Below, piece after piece: positions 9,251 through 21,591 of a DNA stretch of 64,000 nucleotides. Positions within the stretch are counted from its first letter, which is position 1. Every line of letters begins with the position of its first letter. The DNA is from Hofstenia miamia. Its lineage: Eukaryota; Xenacoelomorpha; Acoela. The position numbers were made by a program, and so were the translations under genes. The stretch lies in contig SCFE01000036.1 of NCBI GenBank assembly GCA_004352715.1, positions 2,238,946 to 2,302,945 of the forward strand, given 5' to 3'. The notes under the pieces are model-generated. The model ran no database searches and was not told where the DNA came from. It saw only the letters and a program-made list of their open reading frames with translations.

Positions 9251-11326
9251 AGGCTAGTTTTCTGAAAACTGAAATTTTTCCATTCAATTTTATCAAAATG
9301 GTATCTGTTTTTTTAAACTTTGCCGTCGTTTTAGTTTACTATATAATGAATTGTTACCCAATTTCTTATTATAATTACTGTACTTTTCAAAAATACTTCC
9401 AGATTGTTATGTTAGTAATTTACAAATGAGATTTTAGAGCAATATTTTGCTGAAATCTCCCAAATCAACGCCAACAATAAATAGAATGCCTCATTATTTT
9501 TCTTATAACCAAATAAAAGCTATTTGCAAACTGAAATTTTGAGGTATTTCAACAAAGCCCAAAATAATAAAAATTTTGCAAAGCAAGACATTTTTCAAAA
9601 TCACATCAAGCAAATGTCTTAAATTCTTTCAAATTTGAAGGAGGCAGTTAGCAATTCAGTTATATTCTGAAAAGAAACCTACTCTTAAGGATAAGTCGTT
9701 AACTAAAAAAGCTTAAGCTTCAATCTTGTATAATAACCAACGTCAAACCAAGAATATATTACCATTTACGAATTTTTAGACTTTCTTGAATTGTGCAATA
9801 TTTTGACTCATGACAATTGTTACAGAGGTTTATAATTCTTTACTAAAAGCAATAATTTACAAACATTTATTTTCTTTTTTTGACCTTGTCAAAACGTATA
9901 ACATGCGTGCAAATTTAGCATAATGCTGAAAGCAGAATTTTTTGCCAGATTCCACAATAAGAACTACATGTACTTCTTTGCAAGAAATCGCTTTTAGTGA
10001 AATATGATTTGATACAGAAGCAAACCTATTCTTGTTTGCATTTTCGAGAGTATATTTTATGTATTAATTATTGAAGTTTAAACTGGTTACTAGTAGCTTG
10101 AACAACAAACTATTTTTCGAAGAAACATTACATATGTAAATTGTGCTAGATTAAAAAGAAACGTTCGTGACTGAAAAAATTTTCCAGTCTAAGCAAAGCA
10201 TAAGTGTTTTTCAAGAATGCCACTTAGTGATTATCCTTAAAGAGCTTGGGAGTTTTTTAAGAGAACAAGCCCTTTTCCCAAATTTCAAACGTTTTTCTCC
10301 AAATTTGCAAATTGTTGGTGAGTGCGCACCCAAGAAATGGTGAAAATTTGTACAAAATTGATTACCTCAGGTATTTAAAAACAAAAATTATTTTATGATT
10401 ATTTATCACTGAAAACGTCGACTTTTTAAAAAAAGACCTAAATACACTTCACATCTAACAATTAACATAATTCTAAGACTTAGAGCACATGGTAGGAACG
10501 CCGAACCTTAACTGTAACTGTTTCCCTATATGTATTGATAGGCCTGCCAAACCAGTTGAGTCAGAGGTATTGACGCCAAAGGCATCAGGGTTGAAGAAAT
10601 CGAGCATAGTCATGACATAACAAAACCATAATCTAAATAAGAGCGACTCCGTTTCTTGTGGTGAACTCGTAAGTTATGAATGCTTAATGTTTTTTTCAAG
10701 AAAATATTAAAGGTTATGAAATTCCAAAGATGTTTGAGGTTAATGATGTCTAATTCTTTACCCACTTTCACACAAAAAAAATTTTTGAACTTCAAGGCCC
10801 TTTTCCTGATTTTTAAGGGGTTGATGGCACTCAATATAGGCCATTGCTAAGAGACCGTTCGTAGCGAAGTGCCCACTGAGATTTGCACATTTTTACCTTA
10901 TATCATTGTCTTAGTTTATTGGTTTGATATATTTATATTGTTTAGGGCTTACAGAAATCGATGGGGCTCATAGGATCGATAGAAACTAAATTATTCGAAT
11001 TGAATAATTTATTTTCACAACTTTTATTACATTTCGAAGGCAATAAAAATCCGTATGAATAATTAAGGTTAATGATCTGAAATACCGTAAATCAGAAAGT
11101 TTTGTATCCAAATTTAGTATTTTTGGTTTAGGGAGTTTAATCGAAACTCACTTCGTTCATAAGTACATGTATTTGCAATGCATTAAGTGTTTTAAAAATC
11201 AAATAATTTTCTATCATGTATTCTTGTATATTTTTGCAATTGAATGATAAGATAAACAACAATTGACCATTTGGAGGAATTGAGAATATAATAAAATACA
11301 TGAAGTTTAAGATGTTGCTTATTTAG
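9251..11326. other. Intergenic or 5' part of the pepsin-fold gene; no exon identified
   Basis: The pepsin-fold gene must have at least one upstream exon for its signal/propeptide. I could not find one here with a convincing frame and splice sites. Confidence 0.5.
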
Positions 11327-13816
11327 ACGCTGAATACCGCCACGGTGTTCATTGGCACTCCCCAAGAGCAATTCTCAATGGCTCTCGATATTTCATTCAA
11401 TAATATGTGGGTTCCTGTTAAAAACTCAAATGTTTCCGGGGTTGCAGTATTTGTTAACTCAACTTCTTCAACATTTAAAGCGAATGGGACAGTTTTTTCT
11501 TATGAGTATCCTGGAAATGAAATTGTCAAAGGTGTAGTTTGCGAAGATAATGTTCAACTAGGTAATTACTTTATTTATTTTGCTGCTTAATACAGTCTGA
11601 CTGCCAAAAATTTGGTAACTTCCTGTATATAAAGAATCCTGAGCAGCTCTCTGATCTCATTTTATATCCATAGATTACAAAAAACAAATAAACAATATTT
11701 TATTGCATATGTTATTCCAGTTTTAAAACCGTGTAGGAAGCAATGAAAAAATATAGCTTAATTTTGTTGTAAAAGTTGAATAAGCGAATCATTTTCCATC
11801 TATTGAAGATTTAGTGTAAGATATTATCTACTGCTCTAACGACGGAGTACTTAATGATATTAGACATTTTTGGCAAAACTATAAAGGAAGAGAAAGTTTT
11901 CATGTTATATTGTATTTGCAAACTTTAAATAAATTGTATTTAACATTTGAGGAGCTACTTAAACTAAGCGAGCTATGAAGAATAAATATTGATAAAACCC
12001 TATTTACTATATTTTCATCTAATTCTGTTAAGAATCTAATACCAAATTACATTAAAAAACGAAATAATCAACAATTAATTGCGTTAAATATTTATATATT
12101 AAAATAGATGGAAACCTGACTTTCGATTCAATGTTGCAAAATATAATTAGACAAATGATTACTTGGAATATGATATTATATCTTTATTAAGGAATTATTT
12201 AAAAAATGAATTTTTAAGATTTGTAACAAGTTAATGTCCAACTTACATGAATGAATCCCCAGAAGAGTATAGTGTTGTTCAAAAAAATGCTGCCCCACTA
12301 GTTATTTGTGACAATGTCTATAATATATCATTTCTTTATTCCATAAAATCTATAAAAAATTCAAAAATTATTAGTGTCCCATTTATTATAAGCAATGTAT
12401 ATCTTAAAATTATCAAACTTTATCAAAAATAGAGCAAAATATAGATATATTGTCAATATTTGTAAACTTGTAGGAATTTCTAAATGGACTCGGATTACTG
12501 GCTAGTGCAATTTTTGATCGGCTCCTCGATTATAAATCTACTAATTTATTCCTGGAGAATCTATAAATCCAATCCCAACCTTCCAAGATCGCATTAAGAA
12601 ACTGTCTTAATCAAATAACAACGAAAACTGTTTATAAATCAGAAACCGTTTGAATCATTACATTCAGATAAGCATTTACATTTAAACCAACTCGGAGAAT
12701 TATGTAGGTAGGGATGTTGGGTTGAATCATTTATCTCTTCCATGATAATTCGAGTTGAGTCTAAGTACAAAAAATAATTATATTTTTGCAATGGTATGTA
12801 TATTTTACACCATATATATGCAATTCCCCAGAATTCAAGGCAATTGTAACAAATTCAAAGTAAAACCTTTTAACAATTACATTGCAAACTTGCTTTAGGA
12901 AACATCAAATTTACTAAATTTGGATTTGGAGCAATACAAACAGTACCCAAGACCAAACCTCAAGTGGACGGACTCATTGGATTTGGTTATCCTGGATACT
13001 CCGTTGATGGATTACCATCTCTACTTAATGTTGCAGTCAGCAAACACTCCTTACAACCAGTTTTTTCTTTGTATCTCAATAGGTAAAGGTTTGCATTAAA
13101 TTTCGTATTATAACCTTATTCAAATCTTGATAAAGTTTGTAACATTCTATCTAAATGATGTCTTCCTAACGAATGGTTAAGCATGGTGAACTAACACAAT
13201 GAATTTAGTCAAAAGAATGGGGCGTTGTACCTCGGTGGTGAAAATCCTTCTCTACGAAGTGGCAGCTTCTCTTATGTAAGTGCAATAGAAAATACGAACG
13301 CACAATGGCAAATTCATATTAACAACCTTCATCTTGGATTCTACAGCTCCTACAGTACAACGCAAAACGGGCATCTTTCAACAACAGTAAGGGGAATATA
13401 TGGTCCAAAAAATCAGGTTCACGTCATCTACCAATATCTCTGTGATAAGATAGTCAATGGTAAGTTAGTTTTATAAAAACTATGCATAATTGTCGAGCTG
13501 TTGACGTAATTTTAACTTTTAGTTGTGTCTATAGCAAAAAACTTCTATTCTAGGTCAAACTTGCTATGTGGCTTGCGAAAGAGTAGTAAAACTGAATCAT
13601 TTCATAATTACAGTTGGTACCCACAACGTATCAATTCCAGCAACATCTTATGTGCTTCCAGCAACTTCCCCATCCGATCCAATTCCTATCTGTGAAGTGG
13701 CAATTTACATCAATCCTACATCTTCCAATTGGATTTTAGGGAATAGCTTCCTTCAAAGTCAATATGTGCTGTTTGATTGGGAGAAAAAGAGAGTAGGATT
13801 TGCCAACAAAGCATGA
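11327..13816 (+). CDS. Pepsin-fold (A1 family) aspartic protease homologue, probably inactive; 5' exon(s) missing
   Basis: Exons inferred by GT-AG sites and phase: 11327-11561, 12899-13082, 13209-13459, 13554-13816. All phases join and the last ends in TGA. Order matches cathepsin D/pepsin: 'VFIGTPQEQF', first active-site region, 'VDGLIGFGYPG', 'PVFSLYLNR'-like block, 'GALYLGGENP', second active-site region, and C-terminal 'NWILGNSFLQSQYVLFDWEK'. The first motif is D-I-S where D-T-G-S is expected ('MALDISFNNMWVPV'). The second D-T-G is absent ('STTVRGIYGP'). Established: both Asp residues form the catalytic dyad. Inference: a non-peptidase homologue, perhaps a binding or scaffold protein of the secretory route. 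Intact phases argue against a pseudogene. AATAAA occurs about 40 bases after the stop. Confidence 0.85.
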
Positions 13817-13861
13817 TAGACTGAAATACACGATCAATTTTTCATTCAATTTGTTAATAAA

Positions 13862-14589
13862 TTTACTGTTTTGCTTATGGTGGTCAATGATTACGTGCAT
13901 GTAAAGTTTTCAAAATTATCCTAAAAATGTTTTCTTCCTGGCTATTTTTTCGAACAATTAAAATGTGTAGCTTTCCCTTTATATGCATAGGATGGCAATC
14001 TGTCTTTGTAGTAAAATCAATCAATCTCATACCAATAAGATGAAAGAATATGAAATGTGTTTGTTATTGTATCCTTATTCAGACGTTAATTCGTATCAAT
14101 ACGAGATCTTTTTAATCAAAATCTATTCACTACCATGCTAGCAAACAAATAAACACTACATTTTGGGCGGAATTACTGATTAACAAAGTAGCAAATTCAC
14201 ATATTTTCACACACTACCCAATATATAAAAAATTTACTGTGAGCATCTAAAAAATTGTGAACTAGGTTTTGAAGTTAGAGTTTTAAAGAATACAGAAACG
14301 AAATATCTAAAAATCATTGAAAGCATTTATGAAAAATTTTCATAAAAAATTTTTGTTTGATTTTCAATGGAAAATATGAATATTACAAATATTACCACAT
14401 CTCGTAATCCCATAATAATGTGTTCCAAAGTCCATGGAAAACAAATCTCAACTACTTTGTTTGCTCTCAATATATCACCAAAGTCCCTTCTAAGCCCACT
14501 GTGCGTTAAACCTAGATGTGTCTTCAATTTTGACTAAGTGACTTGTTTCCCACCCTGTTTTGGACACGTGCATGCGCTTCCCTGTTATG
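13862..14589. other. Intergenic, nothing recognised
   Basis: A+T-rich sequence with short ORFs only. The start of the mariner copy may lie in its right part but is too decayed to place. Confidence 0.5.
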
Positions 14590-15263
14590 GTGCTGGAAGT
14601 ATATGAAAATATTAACAAAATTTCACTGAAAAAATGCTATTTTTGCAAGAATATTCAAATTATTCCTATACCTAAAGTTCAGTTAATAATGCGATCAAAG
14701 CCCATGGCAGTAACAACTAAACCTCAGAAGTCGTCGCGCGAATTTTTGATGAAAATGAAAGGGGAAAAAATTCCAGCTATAAAGAAGAAATGGCCAGCAG
14801 GTTCAAGAAGAGGGAAATCATTATTCAACAAGACAACGCGAAGCCCCATTGTACCATTAATGATGCGTTGATTGTTTCGGAGTGTCAAAAGGATGGATGG
14901 GATATACAGTTTCGTTTTCAACCTACAAACAGTCCAGACTTGAACGTGTTGGACCTTTGATACTTCAATTCTATCCAAACTTTACAGCGCCAAAATGCTT
15001 CAAAAACAATTGACGATTTAATTGGATGTGTGGAGAAATCTTTTATCGACCTTGAGTCGAAATCTTTGAGCGATGTCTTTCTGACATTGCAATTGGTAAT
15101 GGAGCAAATACTTGATTGTGGTGGCGGAAACAAGTACAAACTCCCGCATATATCGAAGATGAAATTACGCCGTGAAGGCAGATTGCAGGAAAGAATTAGA
15201 TCCAACGAAACGATTATCGAATCGGCAAAAGCCATAGTCATAGGGAAAGAAGCTAGAATATAG
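14590..15263 (+). pseudogene. Decayed mariner-like transposase
   Basis: Reading across frames gives 'IPAIKKKWP', 'IIIQQDNAKPH', 'FQPTNSPDLNVLDL', 'VFLTLQLVME' and 'GGGNKYKLPHISK', in the order of a mariner-type transposase. Two catalytic Asp residues are visible (QQD and SPD), with 34 residues between them by my count. A TGA interrupts the normally conserved 'DLGFF' segment, and at least one frameshift lies before 'QQDNA'. The N-terminal DNA-binding half and the inverted repeats were not found. The wording of the core is closer to the plant/DD39D-like branch than to classic insect mariners, but the spacing differs. Confidence 0.8.
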
Positions 15264-16166
15264 CGTTTATAAAAGTAGTTGTTAATTATTATTATTATTA
15301 TTAATTGTTTACGTAGATAAATTTCTACAAAAGTAATGAAATATGACATTTTTTATCCATTTGTACTCTATTTTTTCATATTGGTAACTTATTTCGGAAT
15401 TTTTCAAAGAATGGGATTGGTCACTTATTTTGAAACGGAGGTAGTATATTGATTTCAATTTATCTCGCATGTTCTGATAAGAAGGAATGTTCTATTAAAG
15501 AATAATGTGTATCCAATTTAGAATGAATGGAAATATTGAGCAGTGACATCATGAAACAATCCCATGTAAACGAGTGCGTTAGTAACTTTAAAAGTCGTTG
15601 ATTTCTTTAAATGTTTTTTACAGGTGTGGGTTTTAAGATAATAACGCAATGTTTGATATTATTGTAAAAAATTTACTGTTCTATCAACTAGATGCAATGT
15701 TACCATTAAACTTTAAGCATTTTCATGATAAAGTTCAAATTTGCTTCCATTCACAAAAATTGCTTTACTAAACATTAACGCTGCTGAAAACCCTGCTGTT
15801 AAGTCTCTCCAAGTGGGTATAATTCTTAGAAAGTGCGTTTATATTTTGCATTTAAAGTTATTGACGCACTAGTTAATATGGAGCATGGCAAATACTGAGA
15901 AAATATAAACATACTTGTTGCAGCATACAATATTTTTTTGTTTGGGTCTATTAAGATCCCATGGGAGATAAGTAAGTTTTGGAAATTTTTTTATAATATA
16001 ATATGATGCTTTAAATTTATTAATAAGTTTTAGGGTAAGTACATTTTATTCATCAAAAATATGTGCAATATTTGATTGACTCCCGGATTCTTGTATGCTT
16101 GAGAAAAAATTTAAATTTTTAATGAAAATTTGCAATATATTTTATAACTAGTTTATTGTACAAAAG

Positions 16167-16207
<41 letters not shown>

Positions 16208-17883
16208 GTTCCATCTAATGCGTAAAATATACCCTAACTTGTTTTCTTGATTAGATTAACAGAAAATTCACGTTCAATTACAAAAAATCGATTAATTTTG
16301 AAATTAATTAACAAAAATACCTTACGTTCGCATGGTTATGTTCTGGATCAGAAATTTTTTATTTCAATTTAAGCAGATTTCTTACCGCTGATGCTTATAG
16401 AGTCCATGGAAAACCAGTCAACAAAACAGAGATCAATTGTCATTTCAATAATTGTTAGTAAAGCAAACTGCAAATAGAATTTCAAAAAAGGTATTATATA
16501 CTGTAAAGACATATATCCGTATATGGTTAAGGCGCAAATTGCAAAAAAACTCAGAGGCACAATCAAAAATTCATTTTATTTGTTATCAATTCAACGATAT
16601 GAATCTATTGTCAAATAGCAGTAAAACGGAGGAAATTGCATTGTCTCTAAAAAATTTAAAAAATTTGATACTACTTTAATGTGGAGAAGAAACTATCCTG
16701 TCATAAATGGAATTTTTCATCTTGCAAAAATCTGGTAGTTATTATCTTTAGAAAACTGTCTTTTGGGATACATGTTGAAAAATTCTAAAGAATATATATT
16801 GCATTACCCGCTCACATTGAGTACTGTCACATATGCTTCTTCTGTTTTGTTAGGCAATTTGAACGAAAGAAAAAACGCAAAATTTGAAGTAATCACTAAA
16901 GACGGGTGTACTCGATGGGGTACTCACCCCATCCTGGTTAAATTTGTCTGTGACTCAGCCCCTTGTTTGTGTTTCGGAATTGTTTATTGAAAAATTGAAT
17001 TTGGTCAAAATATATAATATGAAGACAGTACTCATATTTATAGCCCCCTTGTTAGTTACTTAGAAGTACAGCCCTATACTAAAGCATGTGGCTTCCACAT
17101 TGATGTTACCAGAAGATATCATCATAAATCTCACTAATGCTGCTGTTTTTAAAGCTCAATTGAAAATATCAAAGATAACAATAGGCATCCTTTACATTGC
17201 CTTATGTACAATACTGACCAACTGCTCACGTATGTGCCTTCGCAATACTCTCTATCAACATTGATACGGGAAATAAAGGCCTTAACTATTATAGAATATG
17301 TGATTATCAGAACAATGTAGCTATAATCCAAGTACACGTCTAGTATCAATGTGTCATCAATTTCTGTTTTTATCACTAAAAAGTGCATTATGAGCATTTA
17401 CACACATTTGTAGTAATTTTTGTTAATTTCTATGTAATTGAACATCCATCCTCAAGCTAACATGACAATAAACAAACAGTGCAGATACTGTTAGTAGTTC
17501 AGATTACAAATGTTGATTACATTTTTGGTGATAACAAATTATTCAAACAGTTTTTCCTTGCTCCTATGATAAATTATGAAAATATCAGCAAATTATATTT
17601 TTTGATCTGAGAATATTGTTGCATGACTAACAACGCGTAAAACAAATTATGTGCTAAACTTGAATCACTTGTTTAAAATCACTATTTACAATTCAAAATT
17701 TACAATAGTCAATTATCAAAATGTCCGTTCCTTCTACTTGTCCAGAGTTTGAAGCAAAAGTCCGGAATTAGGACTATTCATCGTGGTTAGTGGATCAGCT
17801 AGCATTGTCACAGATTTCACCAGACTAATCGAACAGTTGTTAATTGACACCGCGTCACAAATATAATTTTTGTCATTAGTTAA
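15264..17883. other. Intergenic; short (AT)n array only
   Basis: An (AT)n run at 16171-16202 is the only clear feature. ORFs of 60-82 codons here have no recognisable motif. Confidence 0.55.
16171..16202. repeat. (AT)n microsatellite
   Basis: Uninterrupted TA dinucleotide run. Confidence 0.95.
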
Positions 17884-18159
17884 TCACTTTTCCTTCAATG
17901 ATGATTGAGCTGGCGCTTCAATTGCAGATATCAGCGCCTTGCTGTCAGTGATAAAGCGTATGTAAATATCTAGCTTCTTGGTAAATGAGCTAACTAGTTG
18001 GCTACAGTAATAGGCCACGTCAGTAGTGTCCGCAAGCAAAGCGACGAATGCGATGGCAGACCATTGAATAACATAGTTTCCAATGAGAATTATGCATCCT
18101 CCCCAATTAGGGGAATCAAACGAAGGCATCAGAGTACGCAAAGACATTGGAAAGATCAT
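17884..18159 (-). pseudogene. Copia-like RNase H fragment
   Basis: Contains 'VIQWSAIAFV', '..STDVA'-like region and 'RFITDSKALISAIEA', matching the copia RNase H segment with its D-S motif. Upstream frame is broken. Confidence 0.6.
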
Positions 18160-18362
18160 TAGCTTCGTTGTTGTATTTTAGTGTAACCTTCTTATGTTTG
18201 ACGTCTCGTATTAACTTGTTCATGGCAAGCATATGTTCATCAATTTATTCAATTGATGCTAATGACAATCTCGAAAGTTTGTAAGAAATATCTGGCCGCG
18301 TAAATGTACTGAGCCAAAGCAGCTTCCCAATATTAAAAGAAAATGTTGCTCTTAAATTATCA

Positions 18363-18957
18363 TCATTTAATGACATTCCGATGCGTACTGTTTTTGAGAT
18401 ATTTCATACAAATTATCAATTCGGCGTATTTGTAATCCAAAAATTTGTTTAAGATATTACCAACTTCGGTTATTCTACCAACTTTAACCATGTTTTGAAT
18501 TGATTTCAAGAAATCGCTTACCCATTGATCACTGCCATAAACAATTATGGTGTCAACATGTATAAGAATGATTCCCAGTTTCTTCTCTTTGAATGTAAAA
18601 GTGAATACCGCACGATCAAGATCACATACCATGCCACCTAAATCAGACATGTTAAGTTTCCAAACACAATCTACTGGGCAATCAATGTCTTTTGGAGGAA
18701 CAACAAATATCCCTACGAAGTGGGTCTCCCTGGAGGAATGCTGTTTTTATATCAATGAGGTTGCATATCCATTTCATTGCACTAGCAATAGACAGTGTCA
18801 CGCGTTGTGACATAAGTGATGCTGTAGGGGAGTGCGATTCATCATATTCCTGGTCTTGAAAGCCTCGCATATCCAATCGAGCGTTGGGAAGTGTTTCACC
18901 ACATTCTAACGTAAGTACCCATCGTGCCGAAATTACATTTTTATTGTCTTTCAACGT
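18363..18957 (-). pseudogene. Copia-like reverse transcriptase fragments
   Basis: The first part has 'VISARWVLTLE', 'RLDMRGFQDQ' and 'LIDIKTAFLQGD' (normally 'MDVKTAFLNG'). The second has 'IILIHVDTIIVYG', where Y-V-D-D is expected, so the catalytic pair is lost. The two parts are in different frames. Confidence 0.85.
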
Positions 18958-19464
18958 GTTTCATTTCACAACCTCAAACACATTGTTTGCTATCCAGCTC
19001 TCTATTTCAATTTTCTTTGCATCATAATAAGGATCATCTTCGCCAAGAGAACGACAAACTCTCCATATAGATCTGGAATGTGTCTCACTCGACTAGACGT
19101 TTTCTTCAAACTGGTCACATTCTTTATCAGGTCTTAATGATTCTTTACTACCTTCATCATTTTCTGAATTTATGTATTCGTCCTCAATGTCATCGTCACT
19201 GTCAATGCCCTTTTTGCCTTCCAAAAGCTTTTGCGTTTCAACTGACACTTCAATCTCCGGAGCTGAGTCGGGACTCTTCTTACTTACTATTACTTCCTTT
19301 TCAATATCATTTACAGAGGTATGCCGTCTGAGAGTATTTCTAAGATACCTCACATACTTCTAAGCGTGCTTAATTTAGATTTCAATGTCCTCTTGTGAAA
19401 CAACCACTGCCAGTCCACGCCAATGCTTATCATCTCTGGATCGATACAGGACCTTCTCGCCAAC

Positions 19465-20150
19465 TCAGAAATGTTCCCCGTTGCCTGGCCTTGACTTTGC
19501 TAAGAGAGAATGTCTAAAACGGTCAGAACAACAGCCTGTGAAAAAGCAATTTGTACCTTCTCTAGTACCTGAGGTGCTGGCGACTATGTCTTCAAAGGAA
19601 AATGTAGAAAGTGCTTCCTCAGTGAGAACACCCTTAATAAATGAATTTTTACCGAATATTACTTGATAAGGAGAATACCCATTCCTATTTGGGTAAGAGT
19701 TTTTAGCAAAAACGGACATCTTTAGAATAGTCCGAATGTCAGCGGAAGGTTCATCTGCTTCAATACGTCTTCACGTCTTAAAGTCTCTTTAAAATACTGT
19801 TGTGCCTCACCACAATACCCAAACTGAAAGCAGAGTACGGAGCAGTTACAGAAAGTTCAATACCCAGGTGATCACAATCAGTTAACATCAATTCTGAACC
19901 AAACTCCTTGCCATTATCAGGGAGTATACATTTACTAAATCCAAAAATACTGCACCACTCAGATATGTACTCATTAATAACATTTTGCTACTCTTCAAAG
20001 TCAATGGCATGGACATACTAAACCGACTAAAAAGGTCGATAATGTGAAATACCCAGCAAGGATTACTAAACTCAGAAAGCAAAAGAGATCAAATCCTACT
20101 GCCTCATTAAATCGTGTAGAGGAAACGTAGCCACTGATTTTCAATTAGGC
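19465..20150 (-). pseudogene. Copia-like integrase fragments
   Basis: 'HIIDLFSRFS' (first catalytic Asp, about 20040), 'LPDNGKEFGSE' (second Asp, about 19910) and 'LGIVVRHN' (about 19810), where families have G-x-x-E-R, so the catalytic Glu is Val. Then 'NGYSPYQVIFGKNS' at 19620-19690, the typical integrase tail. Several frame changes. Confidence 0.85.
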
Positions 20151-20762
20151 CGTTTGTTTTGACAACAAATTAGATTCTAAAACTAATTTAGAGCACATTA
20201 TATTAGATGACAAAAGAAACTGATACAACTTCCTACTGCTGGGGTGACAAAATTGCTTATGAACATTTCGCAAGTCAGCCAAGGAAAGTCTACTTTCGAC
20301 ATGCAAAACATTATGATTTCTTGACATGCTCTCAGTTTTATTCATTGCACACAGTACAATGGCAATATGTTTACTCCGCGTAGTAATGATAAGCTGAACA
20401 ACACCTTCCAACTCAATTACAGACTTACGTAAATCAATAATAGCTCCCATGCGCGATAATGACCTTGTGAACAAAGAAGAGGTAACTTACCTTCAACAAT
20501 ATGAACTGAAAGGTAGTGAAATCCCACTGGTAGCTGAATAGGTAATAGTACAAGATACCTGGCGTCTTATTGTCTGTGCCCATCGCCAAAGACAAAAAAG
20601 GAAGTAGACTTCTTGATAGAAAGCGCGCTGATATCTAAAGAAGCACAGTATAAATACCGATAAAACCATTTGGTACCAGCAACAGTCGTACTGAACATGC
20701 AGTATCAATAATAGCATAAAGTGGCTTCTCGTTACAATATTCAGAAAACTCGGAATAGACAA
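20151..20762 (-). pseudogene. Copia-like protease and pre-integrase region
   Basis: 'AIIDTACS' near 20690-20720 is a D-T-A protease motif. 'LRNVHKQFCHPSSRKL' near 20210-20270 is the His-His zinc-binding region that opens the integrase. A stop and frameshifts lie between. Confidence 0.7.
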
Positions 20763-21000
20763 GATATGTTTCTCAAACTATTCACCATGGGCATGATTAT
20801 CAGTGTCATTAGGGTTTGAGCGCGCATTATTGTCCTCCATTGAATTCCATTGAATTAACTGATTGATGCTTATCTAGACAATCCTGGGCGCAGTGAAATC
20901 TCGAGTTGCACACTGCACATGGACGCTGTGTGCTTGGTTCAGGTATGTTCCAGCTTTTGCCTTGGTATCGTCTTCAAGTTCCACAAATGCGACCACGAAA

Positions 21001-21210
21001 TGTATTAGTAATTCAATATGAAGCTTTGGTTTTAACTTTAACACTTGGGCCAGCAGAACCATACGGAATCGGTGTAGGCAGTGCCAGAACTCTCTGAAAG
21101 GTGAATGTATTAGTAATTCAATATGAAGCTTTGGTTTTAACTTAAACACTTGGCCAGTCAGAACCATACGGAATCGATGTAGGCAGTGCCAGAACTCTCT
21201 GAAAGGTGAA
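21001..21210. repeat. Tandem duplication, two copies of 105 bp
   Basis: 21001-21105 and 21106-21210 both start TGTATTAGTAATTCAATATG and end GAAAGGTGAA, with only a few differences. 105 is a multiple of three. Confidence 0.95.
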
Positions 21211-21402
21211 TGTTATGTCTTTGAGTATAAGCTTAGAAGAACCCAATATAACCCTTCTCTCAGTCTCTACAACATTAGTTTTAAACTGCAAAAAAAGCTG
21301 ATAAGCTGTATCTTCTTCACCCGACAGAAAACATAAGTCAAGATGTTTGAGCAGTTCTTTCAAACCTTCTTCAGAAGTTAGTACGGATTCATCCAGTTCC
21401 AA
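21001..21402 (-). pseudogene. Copia-like gag fragment
   Basis: 'SEEGLKELLKHLDLCFLSGE' followed by 'AYQLFLQF' fits the gag of copia-like elements known in invertebrates. Its C-terminal part contains an in-frame 105-bp tandem duplication. Confidence 0.65.
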
Positions 21403-21591
21403 AGCTCTGTCTCTTGCATTACCGGACAGTTGAAAAAGTACAGTACACAGTTTGTGGAAAGTGGAAAAAAGAATGAAATCTAAAATTATAATGTATATTA
21501 AACTAACTAAATGAATGAAAACTATTCATAACAGACATTGCACTAAGTCTTTCTTAAATATGTATAAATGGATTACAAATCTGCTAAACAA

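Larger units (their letters stand above)
17884..21480 (-). mobile_element. Decayed Ty1/copia-like retrotransposon
   Basis: Minus-strand order is gag, protease, integrase, reverse transcriptase, RNase H, the Ty1/copia order. Each part is broken by stops and frameshifts, and catalytic residues of the integrase and RT are replaced. No LTRs were recognised. It lies tail-to-tail with nothing and directly downstream of the GS-like gene, with about 110 bases between. Confidence 0.88.

Noticed and set aside
16369-17397. Cluster of ORFs of 65-82 codons
   Set aside because: No conserved motif, no splice-linked continuation; expected by chance in this base composition.
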